In this document: one piece after another, positions 8,840 to 18,057 of the stretch
Numbering within the stretch: position 1 is the stretch's first letter
Layout of the letters: every line of letters starts with the position of its first letter
NCBI GenBank assembly: GCA_046295215.1
Contig: JBKBNP010000016.1
Span: 13,979-77,978, forward strand
Source of the DNA: Szabonella sp046295215
GTDB lineage: Bacteria; Pseudomonadota; Alphaproteobacteria; Rhodobacterales; Rhodobacteraceae
Reading direction: 5' to 3'
DNA length: 64,000 nucleotides
Made by a program: the position numbers and the translations under genes
Notes under the pieces: generated by a model
Told to the model about the DNA's origin: nothing
The model's database searches: none
The model's input: the letters and a program-made list of their open reading frames with translations, nothing else

Positions 8840-10180
8840 GTGCTGACACGACTTTCCTACCGCATCAACACGGCCATCGGGCGCTATCTGCCCGAACAAC
8901 GGCTGTTTCTCAAATCCGACACCGATACGCGCTTCATCCGCCTGCCCCCGGTCACACAGGCCGCGGCCCTCGTGGGCGGGGCGCTCGTTCTGGGCTGGAC
9001 CATCCTTGCGACCTCGATCCTGCTGATGGACTCGATTGCCGCCGGATCGGGCCGCGATCAGGCGCAGCGCCAGCAGACACTCTACGAGGCCCGGCTGAAC
9101 GCGCTGTCGGCGGACCGCGACCTGCGCGCCGACGAGGCCGCCCGGGCGCAGGAACGCTTCAACCTCGCACTGGCCGAGGTCAGCCAGATGCAGGCACGGC
9201 TTCTGGCCTCCGAGGACCGCCGCCGCGAACTGGAAACCGGCATCGACGTCATTCAGGAAACCCTGCGCCGCACGATCAAGGAACGCGATGCCGCGCGCGG
9301 CGAATCCGAATCCCTGACAGCGGCCCTGCGCAACGAAACCGGGTCGGTGAAAACCGGCGAAGGCCGCGCCCGCGATGCCGAGGCGACGGTCGAGATCCTT
9401 GCCGGGGCGCTGGCCGGCACGGCGGAACAGCGCGACAGCATGGCGCTGGTCGCGATGTCCGCAAGGGAAGAGATCGAGACTATCTCCGACGAGAAGCGCC
9501 AGCTTGAAGCCCGCAATGACGTGATCTTCGCCAAGCTGGAAGAGGCGGTGACCATTTCGATGGAACCGCTCGACAAGATGTTCCGGTCTGCCGGCATGTC
9601 CCCGGATGATCTGCTGCGCACGGTGCGGCGCGGCTATTCGGGTCAGGGCGGGCCGCTGATGCCCTTCACGCTCTCGACCTCCGGCATGGCCCCTTCGGCC
9701 GAGGAAACCCGCGCGAATGCGATTCTGCAAGGGCTGGACCGGATGAACCTCTACCGGCTGGCGGCGTTCAAATCGCCCTTTGCCATGCCGGTAAAAGGTT
9801 CCTTCCGCTTCACCTCCGGCTTCGGCTATCGCCGCGATCCGAAGGGAGCGGGCACAAGGATGCACAGCGGCACCGATTTCGCGGGCGCGCACGGATTGCC
9901 GATCTACGCCACGGCTGACGGGGTTGTGACCTATGCCTCGTTCAATTCCGGATACGGTCGGCAGGTCAAGATCCGGCATGAGTTCGGGATCGAGACAAGC
10001 TATGCCCATCTCTCCAATATCCGCGTCTCCGTCGGACAAAAGGTATCGCGTGGCGACCGCATCGGTGATATGGGATCGTCAGGCCGGTCCACCGGCACTC
10101 ATCTTCACTACGAGGTCAGGATCGGGGACAAACCGGTGAACCCGATGACCTTCATCAAGGCAGCGACAGATGTTTTCTAA
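8840..10180 (+). CDS. M23 family metallopeptidase with coiled coil, membrane anchored
   Basis: A murein endopeptidase-like protein of 446 residues. A short cytoplasmic N-terminus is followed by a membrane helix near 41-63, a long charged coiled coil to about 250, and a C-terminal LytM/M23 domain. The zinc ligands are all present: His342 and Asp346 in 'MHSGTDFAG' and His423 in 'THLHYE', with His421 completing the catalytic H-x-H. It should therefore be an active peptidoglycan hydrolase. The start is GTG. The gene overlaps the bactofilin gene by 11 bases, a pairing seen in other bacteria where bactofilin scaffolds a LmdC-like M23 enzyme. Confidence 0.92.
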   Translation: MLTRLSYRINTAIGRYLPEQRLFLKSDTDTRFIRLPPVTQAAALVGGALVLGWTILATSILLMDSIAAGSGRDQAQRQQTLYEARLNALSADRDLRADEAARAQERFNLALAEVSQMQARLLASEDRRRELETGIDVIQETLRRTIKERDAARGESESLTAALRNETGSVKTGEGRARDAEATVEILAGALAGTAEQRDSMALVAMSAREEIETISDEKRQLEARNDVIFAKLEEAVTISMEPLDKMFRSAGMSPDDLLRTVRRGYSGQGGPLMPFTLSTSGMAPSAEETRANAILQGLDRMNLYRLAAFKSPFAMPVKGSFRFTSGFGYRRDPKGAGTRMHSGTDFAGAHGLPIYATADGVVTYASFNSGYGRQVKIRHEFGIETSYAHLSNIRVSVGQKVSRGDRIGDMGSSGRSTGTHLHYEVRIGDKPVNPMTFIKAATDVF

Positions 10181-10724
10181 AAGCAGAATCAACGAACCCG
10201 GCCCCAAGGCCGAAGCCGACAAGACACGCCCGCCCGAAGGGATGCCCTCCAAATCCTCCGATTTCGGCGGCGGCGGGCCCAAGGTCAAACCGGCCGCCTC
10301 GGTGCTGTCTTCGGATCTGACGATCACGGGCAACCTGCGCACCACCGGCGACATCCAGGTCGAAGGCACGATCGAAGGCGACATCCGCGCCCATCTTCTG
10401 ACGGTCGGCGAAAGCGCCACCATCCGGGGCGAGATCGTGGCCGATGACATCGTGGTCAATGGACGGGTGATCGGTCGCGTGCGGGGTCTCAAGGTGCGCC
10501 TGACCTCCACCGCGCGGGTCGAAGGCGACATCATCCACAAGACCATCGCCATCGAATCCGGTGCGCATTTCGAAGGCTCGGTCCAGCGTCAGGACGACCC
10601 GCTTGCCGCTGGCCGCCCGTCCCCGACGCCCCCGGCATCGGCAGTCAGTGCCAGCCCGACGGCGGCAGCGGCTGCGGCAGCGACACCTGCCCCGGCTGCA
10701 AAACCGGCAACCGAGAACAACTGA
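10170..10724 (+). CDS. Bactofilin (polymer-forming cytoskeletal protein)
   Basis: Bactofilins polymerise without nucleotide into filaments that position cell-wall enzymes. The protein has 184 residues. A flexible N-terminus of ~45 residues precedes a right-handed beta-helix core of about 95 residues with regular Gly/Val/Ile repeats (TITGNLRTTGDIQVEGTIEG, VVNGRVIGRVRG). A disordered Ala/Pro/Thr-rich tail ends it. The gene starts within the 3' end of the M23 peptidase gene, so the two are co-translated and the products probably act together on the wall. A strong hairpin terminator follows. Confidence 0.93.
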   Translation: MFSKSRINEPGPKAEADKTRPPEGMPSKSSDFGGGGPKVKPAASVLSSDLTITGNLRTTGDIQVEGTIEGDIRAHLLTVGESATIRGEIVADDIVVNGRVIGRVRGLKVRLTSTARVEGDIIHKTIAIESGAHFEGSVQRQDDPLAAGRPSPTPPASAVSASPTAAAAAAATPAPAAKPATENN

Positions 10725-10748
10725 TCGTCCTGCACAGGACCAGACCCC

Positions 10749-10772
10749 AAGGGCGCCCCGCAGGGCGCCCTT
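10749..10772 (+). terminator. Rho-independent terminator after bactofilin gene
   Basis: A perfect 10-bp stem (AAGGGCGCCC / GGGCGCCCTT) with a four-base loop lies 24 bases after the bactofilin stop and is followed by T residues. The A's on the other side mean it can also stop transcription arriving from the convergent DUF2189 gene. Confidence 0.85.
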
Positions 10773-10778
10773 TCGCAT

Positions 10779-11555
10779 TCAGACCAGCGCCCGGCGATAG
10801 AGGTGCCAGCTTGCATGCCCCAGAACCGGCAGGACGACGAACAGCCCCAGAAACCCCGGCAGCATCGCCAGAAACAGCAGCGCGGAAATCCCGACACCCC
10901 AGACCACCATCACCACCGGGCTGTGCAGGACAACCGAGACGCTGGTAATCATCGCGGTCACGAAATCCACCTCCCGGTCCAGCAGCATCGGCAGGCTGAC
11001 CACGGTCAGCGCGAACAGAACCCCGGCGAATCCCGCCCCGACGATGGAGCCGACCACCAGCATCAGCACCCCGTTGGCCGTGGCGAACACGGCCAGAGAG
11101 CTTGTGATATTGGTCATCACCTGCAAGCCCATGAACAGCGCAAAGATCATATGTGCCAGAAAGTTCCAGAACAGGAAGAACACGAGGATCACCGCCGCCA
11201 TGGACGGGATCTGCCGGTCCTTCTGCCGCAGGATCACCCCGAGGATACCGGACCAGCGCAATGGCTCGCCCGTCTCCAGCCTCCGGCTGACCTCATAAAG
11301 ACCGCAGGCAATGAATGGGCCCAGAATGGGAAATCCGGCAGCGGCGGGCAGGGTCCACCACAATTGCCCCGAAACGGTCAGCGCATAGACGATCAGCCAG
11401 CCCGCCAGCACATAGACCAGCGCAAAGAACAGACCGAAGGTCGGGGCCGTCCGGAAATCCTGCCAGCCTGCGCCCAGCACCGCGCGCAGATCCTCGAACC
11501 CGAGCCTTCGCAATTCCAAAGGCCGCAGGACGACCGTTGCTTCCTCGCCACTCAT
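10779..11555 (-). CDS. DUF2189 integral membrane protein
   Basis: A 258-residue polytopic membrane protein of the DUF2189 family. After a basic N-terminus (LELRRLGFEDLRAVLGAGWQ) come about six hydrophobic segments, including 'GLFFALVYVLAGWLIVYAL', 'AAVILVFFLFWNFLAHMIFA' and 'HSPVVMVVWGVGISALLFLA'. The end 'VLGHASWHLYRRAL' is a conserved family tail. Members are often annotated as possible cytochrome c oxidase-associated subunits, but no function is established. A GTG two codons upstream is possible; the ATG fits better with AGGAGGA. It stands alone, separated from prfB by about 90 bases. Confidence 0.85.
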   Translation of the reverse strand: MSGEEATVVLRPLELRRLGFEDLRAVLGAGWQDFRTAPTFGLFFALVYVLAGWLIVYALTVSGQLWWTLPAAAGFPILGPFIACGLYEVSRRLETGEPLRWSGILGVILRQKDRQIPSMAAVILVFFLFWNFLAHMIFALFMGLQVMTNITSSLAVFATANGVLMLVVGSIVGAGFAGVLFALTVVSLPMLLDREVDFVTAMITSVSVVLHSPVVMVVWGVGISALLFLAMLPGFLGLFVVLPVLGHASWHLYRRALV

Positions 11556-11644
11556 CCGCACTGTCCTCCTCCCTTTCCCATCAGGGAAAGACTAGAGGTG
11601 CCGCGTCGGGCAGAAAACTTCTATTTGCGAGTCAGGTTTTGCTG

Positions 11645-12772
11645 TCAGTCGTCCGACATGGCCTCGGCGCGTGATTTGCCCGAAACCTTCAGCGCCAGCG
11701 TCGCTGCCATGAACCTGTCCAGATCTCCGTTCAGAACCCCGTCGGTATCGGAGGTTTCGACACCGGTGCGCAGGTCCTTCACCATCTGATAGGGTTGCAG
11801 CACATAAGACCGGATCTGATTGCCCCAGCCCGCATCGCCCTTGTTGTCCCAGGCCGCATTGATGGCCGCGTTTCGCTTGTCCAGTTCCATCTGGTAAAGC
11901 CGCGAGCGCAGCGCGTTCATCGCGATCTCGCGGTTCTGGTGCTGCGATTTCATGGAACTGGTCACGACGATATTCGTCGGCAGGTGGGTGATGCGCACCG
12001 CCGAGTCGGTCGTGTTCACATGCTGCCCGCCCGCCCCCGAGGACCGGTAGGTGTCGATGCGGATGTCCCGGTCGGGAATGTCGATCTCGATATTGTCATC
12101 CACCACCGGATAGACCCAGACCGAACTGAATGATGTATGCCGCCGCGCCGCGGAATCGTAGGGCGAGATCCGCACCAGACGATGCACGCCGCTTTCGGAT
12201 TTCAGCCAGCCATAGGCATTGGGACCGGAGATCTTGTAGGAGGCGGATTTGATGCCCGCTTCCTCGCCATCGCTCATCGACTGCAATTCGACCTTGTAGC
12301 CCTTCTTCTCGGCCCAGCGGACATACATGCGCGCCAGCATCGACGCCCAGTCGCAGCTTTCGGTGCCGCCCGCGCCCGCGTTGACCTCCAGGAACGTGTC
12401 ATTGCCATCGGCCTCGCCATCCAGCAAAGCCTCCAGCTCCTTTTCCCGCGCAAGCTCCAGGATCTCGCGCAGGCTTTCCTCGGCCTCGGTCACGATCTCG
12501 GTGTCGCCTTCGGCCTCGCCCAGTTCGATCAGTTCCACATTGTCGCGCAGGCCGGTGGAAATGCGGTCATAGGTGCCGATGGCGTCCATCAACTGCTGGC
12601 GCTCGCGCATCAGTTTCTGCGCCTTGGCAGGATCGTTCCACAGATCCGGATCCTCGATCATCGCGTTGAATTCTTCCAGCCGGTGCGGGGCGGTTTCAAG
12701 GTTCATCCGCTGGCCCAGCAGGGTCAGGCTCTTGCGGATGGTCTCGATATGGCTCTGCGTTTCGGCGCGCAT
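11645..12772 (-). CDS. prfB: Peptide chain release factor 2
   Basis: RF2 reads UGA and UAA stop codons and triggers peptide release. The 375-residue protein has the catalytic loop SGAGGQHVNTTDSAVR with GGQ. The stop-recognition tripeptide is SPY (VRISPYDSAARRHTSF) rather than the E. coli SPF; I recall SPY as common in alphaproteobacteria. The gene is a single open frame, so the programmed +1 frameshift that autoregulates E. coli prfB is absent. It lies downstream of mrcA on the same strand. prfA is also in this window, about 28 kb away. Confidence 0.97.
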   Translation of the reverse strand: MRAETQSHIETIRKSLTLLGQRMNLETAPHRLEEFNAMIEDPDLWNDPAKAQKLMRERQQLMDAIGTYDRISTGLRDNVELIELGEAEGDTEIVTEAEESLREILELAREKELEALLDGEADGNDTFLEVNAGAGGTESCDWASMLARMYVRWAEKKGYKVELQSMSDGEEAGIKSASYKISGPNAYGWLKSESGVHRLVRISPYDSAARRHTSFSSVWVYPVVDDNIEIDIPDRDIRIDTYRSSGAGGQHVNTTDSAVRITHLPTNIVVTSSMKSQHQNREIAMNALRSRLYQMELDKRNAAINAAWDNKGDAGWGNQIRSYVLQPYQMVKDLRTGVETSDTDGVLNGDLDRFMAATLALKVSGKSRAEAMSDD

Positions 12773-12862
12773 GGATGGTCATTCCCGTTCCGGATGGCCG
12801 GGGTCTGTCCCGGCGTCATGGCTAGATAACCGCTTGGCCCGAAGGGGACAAGGGCAGCGCGC

Positions 12863-12881
12863 TGCGGGGGATGTCCCCGCA
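12863..12881 (-). terminator. Hairpin after mrcA, possible terminator
   Basis: A 7-bp stem (TGCGGGG / CCCCGCA) with a five-base loop sits 13 bases past the mrcA stop. No T-run follows on the minus strand, so it may only attenuate transcription into prfB. Confidence 0.4.
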
Positions 12882-12894
12882 CCGCATCACGATG

Positions 12895-15447
12895 TCAGTA
12901 GAGCCCGCCCGAACTCAGCGTGCCGAAATCGGCCTTCTTGGGGATGACCCTTGTCTGGCCGCTGGATGTCGTGACGGTCGCACCCCTGTCGGTTTCCGTC
13001 TCGCCATAGGCAAAGAGTGGCAGGTTGGACCCCATGCCGAACCCGCCATCGACGAAGATGCCGAGGCTGGAGCGCGGATCCTCGCCCTCGCGGAAATATT
13101 CGGACACGACATTGGGGCCGCTGGCATTGTCGGGCAGGACCGCGCCCGAGAACCGGTCGATCTTGCGGAAATAGCCGCCCGGAGGCACCCGGAACCGCGA
13201 CCCGCCGTATTTCTGGATCGCCGTCTGCATGAAGGACTGGAACACCGGGCCACAGAACCCGCCACCCGACACCGAGCCGAGGCTGCGCGGCTGGTCATAT
13301 CCGATATAGCAGCCCGCCGCGATGTTGGAACTGTAGCCGATGAACCAGACATCCTTGGAATCGTTGGTCGTTCCCGTCTTGCCCGCAATCGGAACCGGCA
13401 GATTGATGCCGCGCGCCGTGCCGCGATCCACCACGCCCTGCATCATCGAGGTAAGCTGATAGGCGGTGATCGCATCCATCACCCGCTCGCGGTTCGAGGT
13501 GATCTGGGGCAGCACATTCGGATCAAGGCTCGCCAGTTCGCAATCGCGGCAGATGCGCTGGTCGTGGCGATAGATCGTGCGCCCGCGACGGTCCTGCACG
13601 CGGTCCACCAGCGTCGGCTCCACCCGCTCGCCGCCATTGGCGAACATCGCATAGGCCGCCACCATCTTGAGCAGCGTCGTCTCCTCGGACCCCAGCGCAT
13701 TGGCCAGAAACTGCCCCATCCGGTCATAGACACCGAAGCGTTCGGCATAAGCCGCGACCGTATCCATGCCGATTTCCTCGGCGATGCGCACGGTCATCAG
13801 GTTGCGCGACTGTTCGATCCCGGTGCGCACCGTGGTCGGGCCGTAGAACTTGTTCGACGCATTCTTGGGGCGCCAGATGCCCTGTGGCGTGTTCACCTCG
13901 ATGGGCGCATCCACCACGATGGTATTGGGGGTGAAGCCGCTGTCGAGCGCTGCGGCATAGACGAAGGGCTTGAAGCTGGACCCGGGCTGGCGTTGCGCCT
14001 GTGTGGCGCGGTTGAACACAGATTGCTGATAGGAAAACCCGCCCTGCATGGCCAGCACCCGGCCCGAGGTCACATCCATCGCCATGAAGGCGCCCTGCAC
14101 ATCGGGCACCTGCCGCAGCGACCAGCGCACGAAACTGCCATCGGCATCCTTGGTGACGGCGCGCACCAGCACGACATCTCCGACCGACACCAGATCGCCC
14201 GCCACCTGCGCCTTGCGGCCCAGCCGCCCGTCCGCCTGCCGCTTGCGCGCCCAGGTCACGTCATCGGCCGGGATGAAATGGCCGTCCGCATCCTCCGCCT
14301 GCCCCTCGATGCCAATGCGCGCGGACCGGTCGCCCACCTCCAGAACAACGGCGGGATACCAGCCCTCCACATCCCGCGGCACCTGCAGTTCGGCCAGCGC
14401 CGCGCGCCAGCTTTCCTCGGACCCGAGCCGGTCCGGCGCAATGACCTGATTGGTGCCGCGCCAGATGCCCTGCCCCCGGTCGAACCGCTCCAGCCCCGCG
14501 CGCAGCGCGGCGGCAGCGGCGGATTGCAGGTCCGGGTCCACGGTCGCGCGGATCGTCAGGCCGCCGGAAAAGAATTCCTCTTCGCCAAAAGTGCCCGACA
14601 ACTGACGGCGGATCTCGTCGGTGAAATAGTCACGCGGTGGCAGCGCATCACGGAAGGCCGGAAAATCACCGTTCTGCACCGAGCGCAGCGGCTTCTCGCG
14701 TTCCGCCTCGAAGGTCGCCTGATCGATATAGCCGTTGTCCCGCATTTCGCGCAGCACATAGTTGCGCCGCTGGGTCACACGCTCTTTCGCGCGGACGGGA
14801 TGGTATTCCGACGGCGCCTGCGGCATCGCGGCCAGCATCGCCGCCTCATGCGGCTCCAACTCGCTCAGGATCTTGTTGAAATAGGTCTGCGCCGCCGCCG
14901 CGACGCCATAGGAGTTCTGACCGAGAAAGATCTCGTTCAAATACAATTCGAGGATCCGGTCCTTGTTCAGCGTTTCCTCGATGCGGGTGGCGAGGATGAT
15001 CTCCTTGATCTTGCGCTCCACCTTGCGTTCGCCCCCCAGCAGGAAGTTCTTCATCACCTGCTGCGTGATGGTGGAGGCGCCGCGAACCGTCTCCCCCCGC
15101 GTCAGCACCGCCTCATAGGCCGCTGCCGCGATGCCGCGCGCGTCATAGCCGCCATGGGAGTAGAAATTCTTGTCCTCGGCGCTGATGAAGGCATGTTTGA
15201 TGAGGTCGGGGATCTCGTCGCTGGCCGCATAGATGCGGCGCTCGCGGGCGAATTCATCCATCATCCGGCCCTCGCCGGAATAGATGCGGCTGATCGTGGG
15301 GGGCGAATATTGCGCCAGGCTCTCATGGCTCGGCAGATCGCGCGAATACATGTAGAAGACCGCGCCAACCGAAAGGGCGACGAACAAGAGCCCCAGCGTG
15401 ATCATCGAGAAGATGCCGCCGAAGAATGAGCCGATGAACCTGACCAC
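12895..15447 (-). CDS. mrcA: Class A penicillin-binding protein 1A
   Basis: A bifunctional murein synthase of 850 residues: glycosyltransferase plus DD-transpeptidase. A membrane helix is at residues ~10-32. The GT51 domain shows 'SAEDKNFYSHGGYD' with the catalytic Glu, 'RGASTITQQVMKNFLLGGER', and 'ILELYLNEIFLGQNSYGVA'. The transpeptidase has SxxK (PGSSFKPFVY), SxN (EQSRNLMT) and KTG (AGKTGTTNDSKDVWFIGYS). An OB-like domain lies between. It follows amiC on the same strand, with 109 bases between, so synthesis and cleavage enzymes are probably transcribed together. Confidence 0.97.
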   Translation of the reverse strand: MVRFIGSFFGGIFSMITLGLLFVALSVGAVFYMYSRDLPSHESLAQYSPPTISRIYSGEGRMMDEFARERRIYAASDEIPDLIKHAFISAEDKNFYSHGGYDARGIAAAAYEAVLTRGETVRGASTITQQVMKNFLLGGERKVERKIKEIILATRIEETLNKDRILELYLNEIFLGQNSYGVAAAAQTYFNKILSELEPHEAAMLAAMPQAPSEYHPVRAKERVTQRRNYVLREMRDNGYIDQATFEAEREKPLRSVQNGDFPAFRDALPPRDYFTDEIRRQLSGTFGEEEFFSGGLTIRATVDPDLQSAAAAALRAGLERFDRGQGIWRGTNQVIAPDRLGSEESWRAALAELQVPRDVEGWYPAVVLEVGDRSARIGIEGQAEDADGHFIPADDVTWARKRQADGRLGRKAQVAGDLVSVGDVVLVRAVTKDADGSFVRWSLRQVPDVQGAFMAMDVTSGRVLAMQGGFSYQQSVFNRATQAQRQPGSSFKPFVYAAALDSGFTPNTIVVDAPIEVNTPQGIWRPKNASNKFYGPTTVRTGIEQSRNLMTVRIAEEIGMDTVAAYAERFGVYDRMGQFLANALGSEETTLLKMVAAYAMFANGGERVEPTLVDRVQDRRGRTIYRHDQRICRDCELASLDPNVLPQITSNRERVMDAITAYQLTSMMQGVVDRGTARGINLPVPIAGKTGTTNDSKDVWFIGYSSNIAAGCYIGYDQPRSLGSVSGGGFCGPVFQSFMQTAIQKYGGSRFRVPPGGYFRKIDRFSGAVLPDNASGPNVVSEYFREGEDPRSSLGIFVDGGFGMGSNLPLFAYGETETDRGATVTTSSGQTRVIPKKADFGTLSSGGLY

Positions 15448-15556
15448 GCGCGCGCCCCCTGATGCCTGATCTTTCCTTATACACCAAGGCTGCCGGGGTC
15501 AAAAGATCTGCGCGGTTGACCAAGACGTGATCTTGCCGGATTTCCTCCGCAAGACG

Positions 15557-16756
15557 TCAGGGCGCCGCCCCGCGCAGCGCCGCCTCGCCCGCCGCCCAAT
15601 CGCCGATGCCCGCCACAAGCGCCCGCGCCATCCGCGACCGCCATTCCGGGTCCGTCAGCCGTTCAAGATCGCGCCGGGAGGACAGGAAGCCGAGTTCGAC
15701 AAGAAGCGAGGGAATATCGGGCGATTTCAGCACCGAGAACCCGCCCGACTGGATCGGTCGCCGGTGCATCCGCAGCCCTTCCGCCTTGATCGCATCGCGC
15801 AGGGAAACCGCCAGCCGGTCGACGCGGGGGGCGGTTTCGGTGCGCGCCATGTCCATCAGCACCTGGGCCACCAGATCATCGGCCTCGGTCAGATCCACCC
15901 CCGCCAGCAGGTCGTCGCGGTCATGGCGTTCGGCCAGCGTTTCCGCCGCGCGCTCGCTCGCCGCCTCCGACAGGGTGTAGAGCGTGGCGCCCACCGCCTC
16001 GCCCTCGGCCAGCGCATCGGCATGCAGCGACAGGAACAGATCCGCCCCCGCCGCCCGCGCAATGGAAATGCGCGATTCAAGCGGCACGAACACATCCTCC
16101 TCGCGCGTCAGCACCACGATATAGCCGCCCTCGCGCAGCAGGGCCTCCTTGAACTCCCGCGCGAAGGCGAGCATCAGCTCCGCCTCCTTGTAACCGCCGC
16201 TTTCGGCACCGGGGTCCAGCCCGCCATGCCCGGGGTCGAGCACCACCACCAGCGGCCCCTCGCCGCGCAGGGCCGGGCGGGGCAGGTCTGCCGGGGCGGG
16301 CAAGGCCCATCCGGGCGGGTCGGGCTGGGCGGCAAGCGCCGCAAATTCCGCCTCGCTTGCGGGGTCAAGGCGCAGGGTGATCCGCGTGCTCCCTTGCGTT
16401 TCCATACCGGCGGATGTCACCATCATCGGCCCGCCCAGTTCCAGCACCAGACGCGACCATCCGGGCCGGAACACCCCGGCCCGCAATCCGGCCACCCGGC
16501 CCTGAGGCAGGACCATCGCGTCGACCCCGGTCCAGTCCACCTCGCGCATGTCGAGGATCAGGCGCGGCGGATCGGCCCGGTGCCGCACCCGCCATGGAAC
16601 GGGCTGCGAGATCGCAAGCGACAGGTCCAGCCCGTTCGCCCGTTCGCGCAGATGCGAGGCTGCGGGGTCGAACCGTGCCAGTGCGGACAGTTCCTGCGCC
16701 ATGGCCTGCCCGGCCAGCAGCCAGAGCCCCAGAATAACCGTCAGGATCGCCCGCAT
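15557..16756 (-). CDS. amiC: N-acetylmuramoyl-L-alanine amidase (AmiC-like)
   Basis: A periplasmic amidase that cuts stem peptides from murein, needed for daughter-cell separation. A signal peptide (MRAILTVILGLWLLAGQAMA) is followed by an AMIN domain (to ~residue 150) that targets septal wall, then an Amidase_3 domain. Zinc and catalytic residues appear in 'VVLDPGHGGLDPGAESGGYK' (His), 'EAELMLAFA' (Glu), 'LFLSLHADALAEG' (His) and 'SLLVELGFLSSRRD' (Glu). A longer frame begins upstream, but the ATG before the signal peptide has a GAGGGG site. About 400 residues. Confidence 0.95.
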   Translation of the reverse strand: MRAILTVILGLWLLAGQAMAQELSALARFDPAASHLRERANGLDLSLAISQPVPWRVRHRADPPRLILDMREVDWTGVDAMVLPQGRVAGLRAGVFRPGWSRLVLELGGPMMVTSAGMETQGSTRITLRLDPASEAEFAALAAQPDPPGWALPAPADLPRPALRGEGPLVVVLDPGHGGLDPGAESGGYKEAELMLAFAREFKEALLREGGYIVVLTREEDVFVPLESRISIARAAGADLFLSLHADALAEGEAVGATLYTLSEAASERAAETLAERHDRDDLLAGVDLTEADDLVAQVLMDMARTETAPRVDRLAVSLRDAIKAEGLRMHRRPIQSGGFSVLKSPDIPSLLVELGFLSSRRDLERLTDPEWRSRMARALVAGIGDWAAGEAALRGAAP

Positions 16757-16811
16757 CCGTTGCCCCTCGTTCTCGTGCCGCAGTATCGGCGGGCGCGCCG
16801 GGAATGACAAT

Positions 16812-17969
16812 TCACCGCCGCGTCAGCTTGCGCGCCGCCATATAGCCCTGCAACCGCGCCAGCCCTTCGGCAATCTGGTCTGTGCCGCGCGCATAGGAAA
16901 ACCGCAGGGTCCGCGCGCCCCGGACCGGGTCGAAATCCAGCCCCGGCGTCACGGCCACGCCCGCGCCGTCCAGTATCTCCGCCGCAAAGGTCAGGCTGTT
17001 TTCGGTCAGGTCCGACACATCGGCATAGATGTAGAAGGCGCCATCGGGCGGCGCGATCTTCGTGAATCCGGCTTTCGGCAGACCTTCCAGCATCAGGCGG
17101 CGGTTTTCGGCATAGATGGCGCGGTTGGTCTCCAGTTCGTCGATGCAGTCCAGCGCCGCGAGTGCGGCGATCTGGCTCGCATGGGGCGGGCAGATGAACA
17201 TGTTCTGCGCCAGCCGTTCCACCAGCCGCACCTGCGCCTCGGGCACCACCATCCAGCCGATACGCCAGCCGGTCATCGAGAAATACTTGGAAAACGAATT
17301 GATGACATGGCAATCCCCGCCGATTTCGAGCGCGGAAACGGCACGGGGACCGTAGTGCAGCCCGTGATAGATCTCGTCGGAAATGAAGCTGATGCCGCGT
17401 TCCGCGCAATGCCCCATCAAGGCTGCCAGTGCCGCACGGTCCAGCATCGTGCCCGAGGGATTGCCGGGCGAGGCGACGATCAGCCCCTCAATATCGACCC
17501 CCACCAGATCGGCAGGCACCGGTTGCAGCCGGTTTTCCGGCAAGGTCGGGATGCCCACCGGCTCCAGCGACAACGCGCGCAGAATCTGCCGGTAGGACGG
17601 GTATCCTGGTTCCCCCAGCCCGACCCGCGCCCCGGCATCGAACAGTGCCGTGAAGGACAAAAGGAACGCCGCCGACGACCCCGAGGTCACCACCACCCGC
17701 GCGGGGTCCAGATCCACCCCATACCAGCGCCGGTAAAGTGCTGCGATCCCCGCCCGCAACTCCGGCAGGCCAAGGGCGACGGTATAGCCGAGCGCCCCCG
17801 CCTCCATCGCGCGCGTCAGGGCCGCGCGTGCGCCCGCAGGCGCGGGCGTTCCGGGCTGACCCACCTCCATATGGATCACGCTCTTGCCTGCCGCCTCGCG
17901 CCGGCGCGCGGCCTCCATCACATCCATCACGATGAAGGGATCGACATTGCCCCGTCTTGAACTCCGCAT
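16812..17969 (-). CDS. Class I/II pyridoxal-phosphate aminotransferase
   Basis: A 385-residue fold-type I PLP enzyme. 'VEVGQPG'-like N-terminal motif (HMEVGQPGTPAP), 'ASPGNPSGT', 'ISDEIYHGLHYG' and the PLP lysine in 'NSFSKYFSMTGWRIGW' are all present, as is the C-terminal Arg in 'RTLRFSYARG' that binds the substrate carboxylate. It resembles aspartate/aromatic or broad-range aminotransferases. The true amino donor cannot be told. It reads into the amiC region with 55 bases between and is divergent from the DsbA-like gene. Confidence 0.9.
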   Translation of the reverse strand: MRSSRRGNVDPFIVMDVMEAARRREAAGKSVIHMEVGQPGTPAPAGARAALTRAMEAGALGYTVALGLPELRAGIAALYRRWYGVDLDPARVVVTSGSSAAFLLSFTALFDAGARVGLGEPGYPSYRQILRALSLEPVGIPTLPENRLQPVPADLVGVDIEGLIVASPGNPSGTMLDRAALAALMGHCAERGISFISDEIYHGLHYGPRAVSALEIGGDCHVINSFSKYFSMTGWRIGWMVVPEAQVRLVERLAQNMFICPPHASQIAALAALDCIDELETNRAIYAENRRLMLEGLPKAGFTKIAPPDGAFYIYADVSDLTENSLTFAAEILDGAGVAVTPGLDFDPVRGARTLRFSYARGTDQIAEGLARLQGYMAARKLTRR

Positions 17970-18057
17970 CTGTCCCCCGCTACAGTTGCGTCCGATGTGT
18001 CCCGGTTCAGGGGCGCAAGGTCAAGCCCGACCTCGACCCCGCCCTACGGAGACGCTC

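Noticed and set aside
12871..15429. Long plus-strand open frame opposite mrcA
   Set aside because: His/Arg-rich composition without motifs. The minus strand encodes a complete PBP1A with all catalytic motifs.
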